Positions 1 to 6,723 of a stretch of 9,957 bases of DNA are shown here, piece after piece. Each line of letters opens with the position of its first letter. Position 1 is the stretch's first letter. A model generated the notes under the pieces. That model did no database searches and had not been told where the DNA came from. It saw nothing but the letters and a program-made list of their open reading frames with translations. A program made the position numbers and the translations under genes. This DNA is from Hydrogenophaga sp. (lineage in GTDB: Bacteria > Pseudomonadota > Gammaproteobacteria > Burkholderiales > Burkholderiaceae_C): contig JAUXXN010000354.1 in NCBI GenBank assembly GCA_030684755.1, positions 1 to 9,957 on the forward strand. Reading direction: 5' to 3'.

Positions 1-356
1 GCGGGAATACGGGCCGCCCGAATGTAGGGGCGCCCCGCTGCGGCGCAGTCAACAGGCGTTTCGTCGCCGTGAAACTGCACCAAGGCGTTGGGCACGGCCT
101 CCAGACCTAGGCGTATGTGCTCGGGGCTGGCGTTCACGAACAACAGCACCGGCGTGACAAACGGCGGCAGGCGCCGAGCCAGTTCGCCAGCGCGCTCGGG
201 GGTGACGTGGCGCGGGCTCTTGGTGTAGAGCACAAAGCCAACGGCATCGGCGCCACCACGTGCGGCGGCATCCACATCGTCCTCGCGGGTCAGGCCGCAG
301 ATCTTGATGCGTGTGCGGTGCAGGAGCTGTGGGGTGGCTGGGGGTGTAAGGATCAT
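1..356 (-). CDS. trpF: Phosphoribosylanthranilate isomerase, N-terminal part (cut by window edge)
   Basis: TrpF converts N-(5-phosphoribosyl)anthranilate to its carboxyphenylamino-deoxyribulose phosphate isomer in cytoplasmic tryptophan synthesis. About 118 residues are visible of a protein that is usually 200 to 220 long; the rest lies beyond the left edge. Residues 17-23 read IKICGLT, the hallmark first strand of the TIM barrel with the catalytic Cys at residue 20. Further on come ADAVGFVLY with SPRHVTPE (residues 37-54) and LVQFHGDE (92-99), all typical of TrpF. The catalytic Asp expected later in the barrel is outside the window. The ATG at 356-354 overlaps the truA stop as ATGA, and no Shine-Dalgarno sequence is visible before it, so translation is probably coupled to truA. 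The roughly 15 residues before IKICG make a slightly longer N-terminus than in many homologues. Identification is secure; only the exact start is uncertain. Confidence 0.95.
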   Translation of the reverse strand, partial: MILTPPATPQLLHRTRIKICGLTREDDVDAAARGGADAVGFVLYTKSPRHVTPERAGELARRLPPFVTPVLLFVNASPEHIRLGLEAVPNALVQFHGDETPVDCAAAGRPYIRAARIP

Positions 357-1135
357 CCGGGTAACCAGTCGAAAGCAGCGGTATGGGTGGGAATGCCCAG
401 CGATTCGTCGTACAGCGGGCCCAGAAAATACAGGCCGTCGGGTGAAAACGTGGGCGCTGCGGCGTCGCGGCTGCGGGCGTGCAGCACCTCGGTCATCCAG
501 CTGGCCGGGTGGTTGCCGTTGCCGATGGCGATCAGGCAGCCCATGATGTTGCGGATCATGTGGTGCAAAAACGCCGAGGCCTCGAATTCAAAGCGCCAAT
601 AGGCACCACGGCGGCTGATGCTGATGCGGCGCAGGTGCTTCACGGGCGAGTGTGCCTGGCATTGGGCCGCGCGAAAGGAAGTGAAGTCGTGCTCACCCAA
701 CAATGCCCGGGCAGCTTGCTGCATGGGCTCCAGCGCCATGGGACGAAATACCCAGCCCACCCGCCCTGCGTCCACGCTGGGGCGCACGGGCGATTCAAGC
801 AACACATAGGCATAGCGGCGGGCCACCGCGTTGGCGCGCGCATGGAAGCTGGGAGGCACCTGCCGGGCCCAATGCACGGCAATGTCGTGCGGTAAGAAGC
901 GGTTGGTGCCGCGCATCCAGGCGTGGTCCGGGCGCACCACCGGGCTGTCAAAGTGCACCACCTGCATCAGGCCGTGTACGCCTGCATCGGTGCGGCCGGC
1001 GCACAGGGTTCTGATGGGTTCATGGGCGATGAACTTGGTCAAGGCCCGTTCCAGTTCGTCTTGCACTGTGCGGCCGCTGAGCTGGCTTTGCCAGCCATCG
1101 TAGGCGCTGCCGTTGTAGCTCACACCCAGCGCCAT
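353..1135 (-). CDS. truA: tRNA pseudouridine(38-40) synthase TruA
   Basis: TruA isomerises uridine to pseudouridine at positions 38-40 of the tRNA anticodon arm in the cytoplasm. From the ATG at 1135 the protein has 260 residues, the usual family length. It opens with MALGVSYNG and GWQSQ, as TruA proteins do. The catalytic motif CAGRTDAGVHG holds the nucleophile Asp at residue 50. RGTNRFLPHDIAVHWA, RRYAYVL and SFRAAQCQ follow, and the C-terminal half contains FLHHMIRNIMG, another family signature. The frame stays open upstream to a TTG at 1267, which would add 44 residues (304 total). I reject that start because the added part has no family resemblance and its codon choice looks non-coding. 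Neither start has a convincing Shine-Dalgarno sequence, so the start remains the weak point. The stop codon overlaps the trpF start (ATGA), and fimV ends 159 bases upstream. Confidence 0.95.
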   Translation of the reverse strand: MALGVSYNGSAYDGWQSQLSGRTVQDELERALTKFIAHEPIRTLCAGRTDAGVHGLMQVVHFDSPVVRPDHAWMRGTNRFLPHDIAVHWARQVPPSFHARANAVARRYAYVLLESPVRPSVDAGRVGWVFRPMALEPMQQAARALLGEHDFTSFRAAQCQAHSPVKHLRRISISRRGAYWRFEFEASAFLHHMIRNIMGCLIAIGNGNHPASWMTEVLHARSRDAAAPTFSPDGLYFLGPLYDESLGIPTHTAAFDWLPG

Positions 1136-1294
1136 GCGGGTGGTGAGGGGTGAAGATGCGTCAGAGGAACTGACGACAGCAACATGCAGATCTGAAGATA
1201 GCCCAGTGTTTACGGGTGGGCCTGAGCCAACAGTGAGAGGAGCCTCAGCGATCGGTGGGAGGTGCAAGGGGCGTGTCCGTTCAGGCTGGCTGCC
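1136..1294 (-). other. Spacer between fimV and truA with a small hairpin
   Basis: About 160 bases separate the fimV stop from the preferred truA ATG. The truA frame is open through it from a TTG at 1267. The only structure I can point to is a perfect 6-base-pair inverted repeat with a 5-base loop (CGTCAG/CTGACG, 1159-1175), about 24 bases before the truA ATG. It has no T-run, so it is not an intrinsic terminator. I see no clear promoter. Confidence 0.4.
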
Positions 1295-4051
1295 TCAGTT
1301 GAGATCGGCTAAAAACTTGCTGGCCTTGGTCTTGAGTGTGCCCGAGGCTTCTGCCAACACCTCTTCCGCAAGCGATCGAGCGCCTTCCATATAGCCAATT
1401 GACCGAAATTCTTCGGCCAGGGCCAGCTTGGTATCCAGCGGATTTTCTTCGACCAATTTTTCGTCTTCCTCTGACGATTGGGTGTCACTTGCCTCAGTGT
1501 CTGGTTGTATGTCGTTCAGGTCAAACGAAAGCAACTCTGCATCGGTATCAAAGGGACTTGATTGAGCGCTTTGCTTCTGAATCTGAGGTGTGCTTTGGTC
1601 TTTGTTAGGCTGGTTAAACGGTTGTTGTTCGTCTAAATCGAAGTTGGCCAGAACGTCGTTGCCATCAAAGGCAAGCATGTTTGCATCCACCAAGCCCAGA
1701 CTGGTACTTTGTCCAGCCGGACTGGGTATTTCGATGGGAGCGGGCTCGGAGGGAAAGTCTAGGTCGAAAGGTATCGAAGCGGGTGATGCATCCCGCATAC
1801 GAGGCTCTTGTGTCAGTGCATCGGTACGCGCCAGATCGCCCATGCCAGAAACGGCCGAAGCGGTTGAGAAAGACGTGTTGATGGGCGTGGACGGTTCATC
1901 TATAGAAAAATCAAGATCAAGGTCAAGACTCATGGGGTTGTCTGTCACGCCCATTCCACTGTTCTGAGGCAGTTTGCTGGGGTTCAATTGAACAGTGTTG
2001 AGGGCCCCACCAGCCATGAATGCCCCTAGCGAGCCACCTTTGGCTGGCGGACGGCCGCCCGGTTCGTATAGCGGGTTTGCAGGGTCAAGTTCTCGGCCCA
2101 GTGTGCAAACTTGTTCCCATTCGGTCCCGTGACCCTGAGTTAGGTCAAAGGCTTCTGTTGCGACAACTTCAAAGGCCTTGACATCGCGCCTTTTGGCATA
2201 GATTTCTAGCAACTTGCTGTGGATGGCGACACGCTGAGGGGTGTTGCGCATGGCTTCTTTGAGGATCTCCTCTGCCTGGAGGTCGCGGCCGTAGGCCAAG
2301 TACACGTCGGCTTCAGCGACCGGATCAACGTCTCCGGCTGCGTCGAGCTGGCTGGGGGAATACACCATGGAGGAGCCTGAAACGCTGGCATCGGTCGTGT
2401 CTATGCGCTGGCCACCACTGGCCCCAAAAAATGAATCGGGTTGCAGCCGACTTTCCAGGAAGGAGCTGTCAACCCCGTGATCCCGTTTGCGCTGACGGAG
2501 CCTGTAAAAAGCCAGGCCTGCCAGCAGCACCAATAATCCACCCGCAGCAGGCAGCACCAGCGGGTTGTCGCGTAACTCGTCGATCAGCGAAGGTGCTTCG
2601 GGCAATGGTTCAGGCACGGGTGTGGGCGCAGGCTTGATAACGGGCGCTGCTGGCGCAGTGGTAGGGGTCGTCTCGGTAGTGCTGGGTAAACTGGCGGTCG
2701 GGCTGGCTTCTGGCGTAGGAGTGACTGTGGTTGGAGGTGGTTCTACAGGCACAGCCAGAGTAGGCGCCGCGACGGCAATGGCTGGCGAAGCCGTTGCTGT
2801 GGCGTTAGGAGCGGGGGGCGCGGAGCCGGTACCCGCGCCGAGTTTGGCAAGATCGTCAATATTCCTAGACAGCTCTGCCACTCGGCTGGATGCTTCCTGA
2901 GCCTGCCGTTCTTGGGCAATTTTTTCTGTGCTGGCCGTTTCCGCTGGAGAGACCCCTTTGGACAGGGTCAATTTGTCTTGCGTCGGGGCCACGGGTTTCT
3001 GGTCTTGCACCTCAGTCTGAATGCGTCCGGAAGCTTGGCGGTCGGCTGCGGCCACCGTGGCGGCGGGGATGGTATCTGCCAAACGGCGGCGGAACTCGTT
3101 GAAGTCACGGCTCTGGGCCACGATGGTTTGGCGTGCTTCGTCTGGACTCACGCTCTCAACGGTAGTGGCGTCCGGCAGGTCAAGCACCGAACCGGCTTTG
3201 ATTCGGTTGACGTTTCCAGCAATAAAGGCATTGGGGTTTGCTCTCAACATCGCTACGAGCATTTGGTCCAGCGAAACCTGGGGTGGTTTATTGGCAGCAG
3301 CGATGCGCCCTGCAGTGTCACCAGCCTTGACGACAACCTGCGCGTCGAGTGCCTTTGGCGAGGGAGTTGCCACGGGGCGTGCCACAGGTGCCTCGGGTTG
3401 TAGGCGTTTTGTCGGGGCTGCTACGGGGCCTGGTGCAATGACTGGAGTTGTAGGTGCAGGGGGTTGTTCGGTTTGGACCGCCGGAGCACTGGGGCGCGTT
3501 GCCAGGGGGCGCGCTTGTGACTCTGGCTGTGTGGCGACTGCTGCAGGCAACGGGGCCACTGGTGTGGCTGCACGCAAATTGGGTGGATCAAGCAGAAGCG
3601 TGTAGTCTCGTACGATTCGACCCGAGGCCCAGTTGGCTTCGACGATCAAGTCAACGAAGGGTTCGTTGACTGGTCGCGTACTGGTCAACTTCAGGAAGGC
3701 TGAACCATTGGTTCGGCGTTGCAGGGTGATCTGCAAACTGCTGAGTGCTGCGTTGAAGTCCATGCCTGCTGCCCGGAATGCTGCTCCAGAAGCGAGGTTT
3801 ACGCGCAGGCTGGCTGCTTCGTCTGTGTTGATGTCGGGAACATCGATTTCTGCTTTAAGTGGCTCCCCCAAGGCCGATTGCACCACGATGCGACCCAACG
3901 CGAGTGCTTGTGCATCACCGAAGTGTGCCAATCCTGTCGATAGCACGACTGCGGCAGCGACGGCGTGCAACCGAGCAAAGCCGCGGGAACCTGCTGCCCT
4001 AGGGTGGGTGGAGACGGATTGAGTTAGGGTGTAGCAGGTGTTGGATGTCAC
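1295..4051 (-). CDS. fimV: FimV/HubP-family polar hub protein with LysM domain
   Basis: FimV-family proteins bind peptidoglycan, span the inner membrane once and act as polar landmarks; in Pseudomonas FimV supports type IV pilus assembly and twitching. This protein has 918 residues. A signal-like segment covers residues about 26-49 (hydrophobic AVAAAVVLSTGLA, then AQA). The conserved FimV N-terminal domain follows (about 50-156, starting ALALGRIVVQSALGEPL), then a Pro/Ala linker, a LysM domain (about 238-293, VVVKAGDTAGRIA) and a short predicted coiled coil (about 376-403). After a Pro/Thr linker comes one membrane segment (about 498-516) followed by the basic stop RLRQRKR. The cytoplasmic part has a TPR-like region (about 576-636), a long acidic variable stretch, and the FimV C-terminal motif (869-918, NPLDTKLALAEEFRSIGYMEGA). 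The start is GTG, supported by GAGGT four bases upstream. An organism-specific role cannot be read from sequence. Confidence 0.95.
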   Translation of the reverse strand: MTSNTCYTLTQSVSTHPRAAGSRGFARLHAVAAAVVLSTGLAHFGDAQALALGRIVVQSALGEPLKAEIDVPDINTDEAASLRVNLASGAAFRAAGMDFNAALSSLQITLQRRTNGSAFLKLTSTRPVNEPFVDLIVEANWASGRIVRDYTLLLDPPNLRAATPVAPLPAAVATQPESQARPLATRPSAPAVQTEQPPAPTTPVIAPGPVAAPTKRLQPEAPVARPVATPSPKALDAQVVVKAGDTAGRIAAANKPPQVSLDQMLVAMLRANPNAFIAGNVNRIKAGSVLDLPDATTVESVSPDEARQTIVAQSRDFNEFRRRLADTIPAATVAAADRQASGRIQTEVQDQKPVAPTQDKLTLSKGVSPAETASTEKIAQERQAQEASSRVAELSRNIDDLAKLGAGTGSAPPAPNATATASPAIAVAAPTLAVPVEPPPTTVTPTPEASPTASLPSTTETTPTTAPAAPVIKPAPTPVPEPLPEAPSLIDELRDNPLVLPAAGGLLVLLAGLAFYRLRQRKRDHGVDSSFLESRLQPDSFFGASGGQRIDTTDASVSGSSMVYSPSQLDAAGDVDPVAEADVYLAYGRDLQAEEILKEAMRNTPQRVAIHSKLLEIYAKRRDVKAFEVVATEAFDLTQGHGTEWEQVCTLGRELDPANPLYEPGGRPPAKGGSLGAFMAGGALNTVQLNPSKLPQNSGMGVTDNPMSLDLDLDFSIDEPSTPINTSFSTASAVSGMGDLARTDALTQEPRMRDASPASIPFDLDFPSEPAPIEIPSPAGQSTSLGLVDANMLAFDGNDVLANFDLDEQQPFNQPNKDQSTPQIQKQSAQSSPFDTDAELLSFDLNDIQPDTEASDTQSSEEDEKLVEENPLDTKLALAEEFRSIGYMEGARSLAEEVLAEASGTLKTKASKFLADLN

Positions 4052-4055
4052 GTAG

Positions 4056-4060
4056 ACCTC
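4056..4060 (-). promoter_or_regulatory. Ribosome binding site of fimV
   Basis: GAGGT on the minus strand lies four bases before the GTG at 4051-4049. It supports this GTG as the fimV start. The longer N-terminus before the hydrophobic signal segment (about 25 residues) is therefore probably real. Confidence 0.6.
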
Positions 4061-4155
4061 GACAAAAATAACCGAAATTTGACCTTAACATCAACAGATT
4101 AGAGAGACAAGCTGAGACTCCGCCTGAGTTTAATTGCCTACCTTCTGTCGCCAAG

Positions 4156-4196
4156 CTCCCTTGTTCACGTTGCGAACTTGCAACGTGGTCAAGGAG
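4156..4196. repeat. Long imperfect inverted repeat between asd and fimV
   Basis: The core is a perfect 8-base-pair inverted repeat, CACGTTGC (4166-4173) with GCAACGTG (4180-4187), around the 6-base loop GAACTT. Beyond a 2x2 internal loop the arms continue as TTG/CAA and, past one bulged C, as CTCC/GGAG, giving 15 base pairs over 41 bases. Neither strand has a T-run after it, so it is not a standard intrinsic terminator. It lies 36 bases after the asd stop and about 105 bases before the fimV start, within an otherwise non-coding spacer (4052-4231). It could be an RNA processing or stabilising stem at the asd 3' end, an attenuating structure, or a protein-binding dyad. Confidence 0.65.
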
Positions 4197-4231
4197 GTGC
4201 TTAGACATCTTTCTCGATGCAGTGCCGTCAG

Positions 4232-5362
4232 TTATGCATCAAGCAAAATGCGAAGCATGCGGCGAAGCGGTTCTGCAGCGCCCCACAACAACTGGTCACC
4301 AATGGTGAAGGCTCCCACATATTCCGGGCCCATGGCCAGCTTGCGGACACGACCGACGGGAATTGTCATGGTGCCGGTTACTGCGACTGGGGTCAGATCT
4401 TTGATGGTGGCTTCGCGTGTATTGGGAACCAATTTGACCCAAGCGTTGTCAGCCGCGATCATGGCTTCAATATCAGTGACCGGCACGTCCTTCTTCAATT
4501 TGAAGGTGAGCGCCTGGCTGTGGCAGCGCATAGCGCCTACGCGCACGCAAAAACCATCAACCGGGATGGCGGCCGATCCGAAGCCGTCACCCATGCCCAG
4601 AATCTTGTTGGTTTCGGCCATGCCTTTCCATTCTTCTTTGCTCTGACCGTTGCCGAGGTCCTTGTCGATCCAGGGAATCAGTGAGCCACCCAGCGGAACG
4701 CCAAAGTGGGCCGTTTGCTCAGCCGTCAACCCGCGTTGGGTGGAGATCACCTGGCGATCAATCTCCAGAATCGCACTCTTGGGGTCGTCCAGCAAGGACT
4801 TGACCGCGCTGTTTAGCGTGCCATACTGGGTCAATAACTCGCGCATGTGCTGGGCACCGCCGCCAGATGCGGCTTGGTAAGTCTGGGTGCTCATCCACTC
4901 CACCAAACCTGCTTTATAGAGGGCGCCCACGCCCATCAGCATGCAGCTCACGGTGCAGTTCCCGCCCACCCAGTTCTTTCCACCGTTGGCCAGCGCGTCT
5001 TTGATCACAGGCATGTTGACCGGGTCGAGGATGATGACCGCGTCTTTGTCCATGCGCAGGGTAGACGCAGCGTCGATCCAGTGTCCGTTCCAACCGGCTG
5101 CACGCAGCTTGGGAAACACTTCGCTGGTGTATTCACCGCCTTGTGCGGTGATCACGATGTCGCAGCGCTTGAGGGCTTCTATGTTGTAAGCATCTTTCAG
5201 CGTGGTTTCGTTTTTCGCCATCGCTGGAGCAGCACCGCCAGCGTTAGAGGTGGAGAAAAAAAGCGGTTCGATGAGGTCGAAGTCTTTTTCTTCCACCATG
5301 CGGTCCATCAACACCGAGCCGACCATGCCGCGCCAGCCCACTAAACCAACCAACTTGCTCAT
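4232..5362 (-). CDS. asd: Aspartate-semialdehyde dehydrogenase
   Basis: Asd reduces L-aspartyl-4-phosphate to L-aspartate 4-semialdehyde with NADPH, the branch-point step towards diaminopimelate, lysine, threonine, methionine and isoleucine. The 376-residue protein is full length for the Gram-negative type. Residues 6-16 ([11 protein letters not shown]) form the nucleotide-binding loop. IDAASTLRM covers 96-104, and [10 protein letters not shown] (133-142) holds the catalytic Cys136. [11 protein letters not shown] (163-173) and [10 protein letters not shown] (277-286, with the acid-base His281) complete the active site. The ATG at 5362 has AAAGGG eight bases upstream, a good ribosome binding site. 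The gene stands apart from leuB, with a probable terminator and a leader region between them, and it is followed by a hairpin-bearing spacer before fimV. Own transcription is therefore plausible, possibly under amino-acid control (see the leader entries). Confidence 0.98.
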   Translation of the reverse strand: MSKLVGLVGWRGMVGSVLMDRMVEEKDFDLIEPLFFSTSNAGGAAPAMAKNETTLKDAYNIEALKRCDIVITAQGGEYTSEVFPKLRAAGWNGHWIDAASTLRMDKDAVIILDPVNMPVIKDALANGGKNWVGGNCTVSCMLMGVGALYKAGLVEWMSTQTYQAASGGGAQHMRELLTQYGTLNSAVKSLLDDPKSAILEIDRQVISTQRGLTAEQTAHFGVPLGGSLIPWIDKDLGNGQSKEEWKGMAETNKILGMGDGFGSAAIPVDGFCVRVGAMRCHSQALTFKLKKDVPVTDIEAMIAADNAWVKLVPNTREATIKDLTPVAVTGTMTIPVGRVRKLAMGPEYVGAFTIGDQLLWGAAEPLRRMLRILLDA

Positions 5363-5380
5363 TTCAATTGCCCTTTCAAG

Positions 5381-5403
5381 TAAAAATAGGTCTAGACCAG
5401 ACC
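5381..5403 (-). terminator. Possible weak terminator/attenuator hairpin before asd
   Basis: On the minus strand GGTCT (5403-5399), a GGTCT loop (5398-5394) and AGACC (5393-5389) form a 5-base-pair stem. It is followed directly by the U-rich run TATTTTTA (5388-5381), and the asd ribosome binding site begins five bases later. The stem is short, so it would be weak alone. Its left arm overlaps GTCTGG (5402-5397), which is also complementary to CCAGAC at 5423-5418, so the hairpin can be replaced by an upstream pairing. This arrangement is attenuator-like but unproven. Confidence 0.3.
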
Positions 5404-5409
5404 GACTTG

Positions 5410-5446
5410 CCCGGCTCGTCTGGGCCGGGAGGGCGCACGACGAACC
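5410..5446 (-). promoter_or_regulatory. Cluster of competing complementary segments in the asd leader
   Basis: On the minus strand three pairings compete within 50 bases. GGTTCGTC (5446-5439) pairs with GACGAGCC (5420-5413): 8 pairs, one of them G-U. CCCGGC (5429-5424) pairs with GCCGGG (5415-5410): 6 pairs around the loop CCAGACGA. CCAGAC (5423-5418), in that loop, pairs with GTCTGG (5402-5397): 6 pairs. The first pairing excludes the other two. The second and third could coexist only as a tight pseudoknot. The third also excludes the U-tailed hairpin at 5403-5389. GC-rich sequence yields such short pairings by chance, so comparative evidence decides. Confidence 0.3.
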
Positions 5447-5454
5447 AAGCTGAA

Positions 5455-5556
5455 TCAGCCCTTAATGGTCGTAGTTTTGGTGTTGATTGCGCGCAAAATC
5501 AGGTTCACCCAGGCGGCGAATGCGATGTGCAACTGGAACGGGTGGGCGGCAAACAT
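5455..5556 (-). CDS. Putative 33-residue leader peptide upstream of asd
   Basis: A 33-codon frame starts with ATG at 5556 and ends with TGA 92 bases before asd. I know no family for it. It begins MFAAHPFQ and has a hydrophobic, amphipathic-looking middle ([14 protein letters not shown]). It ends with residues 24-32 INTKTTTIK, nine in a row that all belong to the aspartate family, the pathway fed by Asd. Thr/Ile-rich tails of this kind occur in the known threonine-operon leader peptide of enterobacteria. All nine codons start with A, so local base composition could produce the same run. There is no Shine-Dalgarno sequence. A TACAAT -10 element ends eight bases before the ATG, so the message would be nearly or fully leaderless. 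It could be a real leader peptide, an unrelated small protein, or chance. Confidence 0.3.
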   Translation of the reverse strand: MFAAHPFQLHIAFAAWVNLILRAINTKTTTIKG

Positions 5557-5564
5557 AGCTTGGT

Positions 5565-5570
5565 ATTGTA
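5565..5570 (-). promoter_or_regulatory. Candidate -10 element of an asd promoter
   Basis: TACAAT on the minus strand matches the sigma-70 -10 consensus at 5 of 6 positions. Transcription would start near 5556-5559, about 195 bases before asd and almost on the ATG of the small frame at 5556. No good -35 hexamer exists at 16-18 bases. That place is taken by a perfect dyad, TTCTCG-CTCA-CGAGAA (5595-5580), so the promoter may need an activator or be controlled by a dyad-binding protein. Confidence 0.45.
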
Positions 5571-5579
5571 GCTGACGCC

Positions 5580-5595
5580 TTCTCGTGAGCGAGAA
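5580..5595. repeat. Perfect dyad over the -35 region of the asd promoter
   Basis: TTCTCG and CGAGAA form a perfect 6-base-pair inverted repeat around a 4-base spacer. It covers the place where a -35 box for the TACAAT at 5570-5565 should be, and touches the T-run of the probable leuB terminator. It could be an operator or simply part of the terminator tail. Confidence 0.35.
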
Positions 5596-5618
5596 AACAG
5601 GGCAGCCCGCAGGCGGCC
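5594..5618 (-). terminator. Probable intrinsic terminator after leuB
   Basis: On the minus strand GGCCGCC (5618-5612) can pair with GGGCTGCC (5608-5601): six G-C pairs with one C-U mismatch around a short loop. CTGTTTTC follows, with TTTT at 5597-5594. It lies 23 bases after the leuB stop and would separate the leu operon from asd. The mismatch and the short T-run make it moderate rather than strong. Confidence 0.5.
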
Positions 5619-5640
5619 ATTTGACCCACGGTGGTACCCT

Positions 5641-6711
5641 TCAACCCAGTGCTTTGACCACAGCATCACCCATCTGCGACGTGCCAACTTTCGTCGTTCC
5701 TTCGCTGAAAATGTCGGGCGTGCGCAGACCCTGTGCCAGCACGTTTTGAACGGCGGCTTCAATGCGTTGCGCGGCAGCTTCTTGGTTCAGGCTGAAGCGC
5801 AGCATCATGGCCGCGCTCAAGATAGTGGCCAGCGGGTTGGCCACGCCTTTGCCCGCAATATCGGGCGCGCTGCCATGGCTGGGTTCGTACAGACCTTGGT
5901 TGTTGGCATTCAGCGAGGCCGAAGGCAGCATGCCAATGGAACCGGTGAGCATGGACGCTTCGTCGCTCAAGATGTCACCAAACATGTTGCCGGTCACGAC
6001 CACATCAAAGGCTTTGGGCGCTTTCACCAGTTGCATAGCCGCGTTGTCCACGTACATGTGCTGCAACTCCACATCGGGGTACTGGGCATGCACTTCGGTG
6101 ACCACGTCTTTCCAGAACTGGAAGGTTTCGAGCACATTGGCCTTGTCCACGCTGGTGACCTTTTTGCTGCGCTTACGCGCGGCCTGGAAGGCCACATGGG
6201 CAATGCGCTCGATCTCCGGGCGGCTGTAGCGCATGGTGTCAAACGCTTCTTCCGCACCGGGGAAGTGGCCATCGGTGGCCACGCGCCGACCGCGGGGCTG
6301 GCCGAAGTAAATGTCGCCGGTCAGCTCACGGATGATCAGGATGTCCAGCCCCGAAATGATCTCGGGTTTGAGGCTGGAGGCGCCCACCAGCTGCTCGTAG
6401 CAAATGGCGGGACGGAAGTTGGCAAACAGACCCAGGTTTTTGCGCAGACCCAGAATGGCCTGTTCGGGGCGCAGTGGTCGGTCGAGCTTGTCGTATTTCC
6501 AGTCGCCCACGGCACCAAACAAAATGGCGTCGGCGGCCTTAGCCAGGTTCAGGGTGGATTCAGGCAACGGGTGGCCGTGGGCCTCGTAGGCGGCGCCTCC
6601 CACCAGCGCCGATTCCATCTCAAACGGCAGGTCGAGCACGCTGAGGACTTTGACCGCTTCGGCGACGATTTCGGTGCCGATGCCGTCACCCGGTAGAACT
6701 GCGATTTTCAT
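5641..6711 (-). CDS. leuB: 3-isopropylmalate dehydrogenase
   Basis: LeuB oxidises and decarboxylates (2R,3S)-3-isopropylmalate with NAD+ to 4-methyl-2-oxopentanoate, the third dedicated step of leucine synthesis, in the cytoplasm. The 356 residues are full length. The N-terminus [14 protein letters not shown] is typical. Substrate-binding arginines lie in [15 protein letters not shown] (88-101) and [16 protein letters not shown] (126-141, with Tyr135). Lys190 (SVDKANV) and the metal-binding aspartates 222, 246 and 250 ([13 protein letters not shown]) are in place. The cofactor-side motif [19 protein letters not shown] (275-293) is intact. The start is ATG, 12 bases after the stop of the preceding small gene, with only a weak Shine-Dalgarno sequence, which fits an internal operon gene. 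No defect is visible. Confidence 0.98.
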   Translation of the reverse strand: MKIAVLPGDGIGTEIVAEAVKVLSVLDLPFEMESALVGGAAYEAHGHPLPESTLNLAKAADAILFGAVGDWKYDKLDRPLRPEQAILGLRKNLGLFANFRPAICYEQLVGASSLKPEIISGLDILIIRELTGDIYFGQPRGRRVATDGHFPGAEEAFDTMRYSRPEIERIAHVAFQAARKRSKKVTSVDKANVLETFQFWKDVVTEVHAQYPDVELQHMYVDNAAMQLVKAPKAFDVVVTGNMFGDILSDEASMLTGSIGMLPSASLNANNQGLYEPSHGSAPDIAGKGVANPLATILSAAMMLRFSLNQEAAAQRIEAAVQNVLAQGLRTPDIFSEGTTKVGTSQMGDAVVKALG

Positions 6712-6723
6712 TGTGTTGGGTCT

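Noticed and set aside
4065..4094. Possible fimV promoter TTGATG-18-TATTTT
   Set aside because: The predicted start of transcription would fall inside the fimV ribosome binding site, leaving no usable leader; the match is probably chance in AT-rich sequence.
3999..4208. 69-codon minus-strand frame overlapping the fimV start and running through the hairpin
   Set aside because: It overlaps the fimV N-terminus in another frame, has no family resemblance, and its composition does not look coding.
4217..5344. Plus-strand frames opposite asd (155 and 165 codons)
   Set aside because: Shadows of the asd coding sequence; His/Val-rich composition is typical of reverse-complement frames.
5462..5762. 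Minus-strand frames of 60 and 85 codons around the leuB 3' end
   Set aside because: They overlap leuB or the probable terminator, have no ribosome binding site and no recognisable sequence; the 33-codon frame in the third phase is the only one with supporting context.
5746..6696. 316-codon open frame on the plus strand opposite leuB
   Set aside because: It mirrors leuB codon by codon, has no recognisable domain and reflects the high third-position GC of leuB; leuB is unmistakably the real gene.
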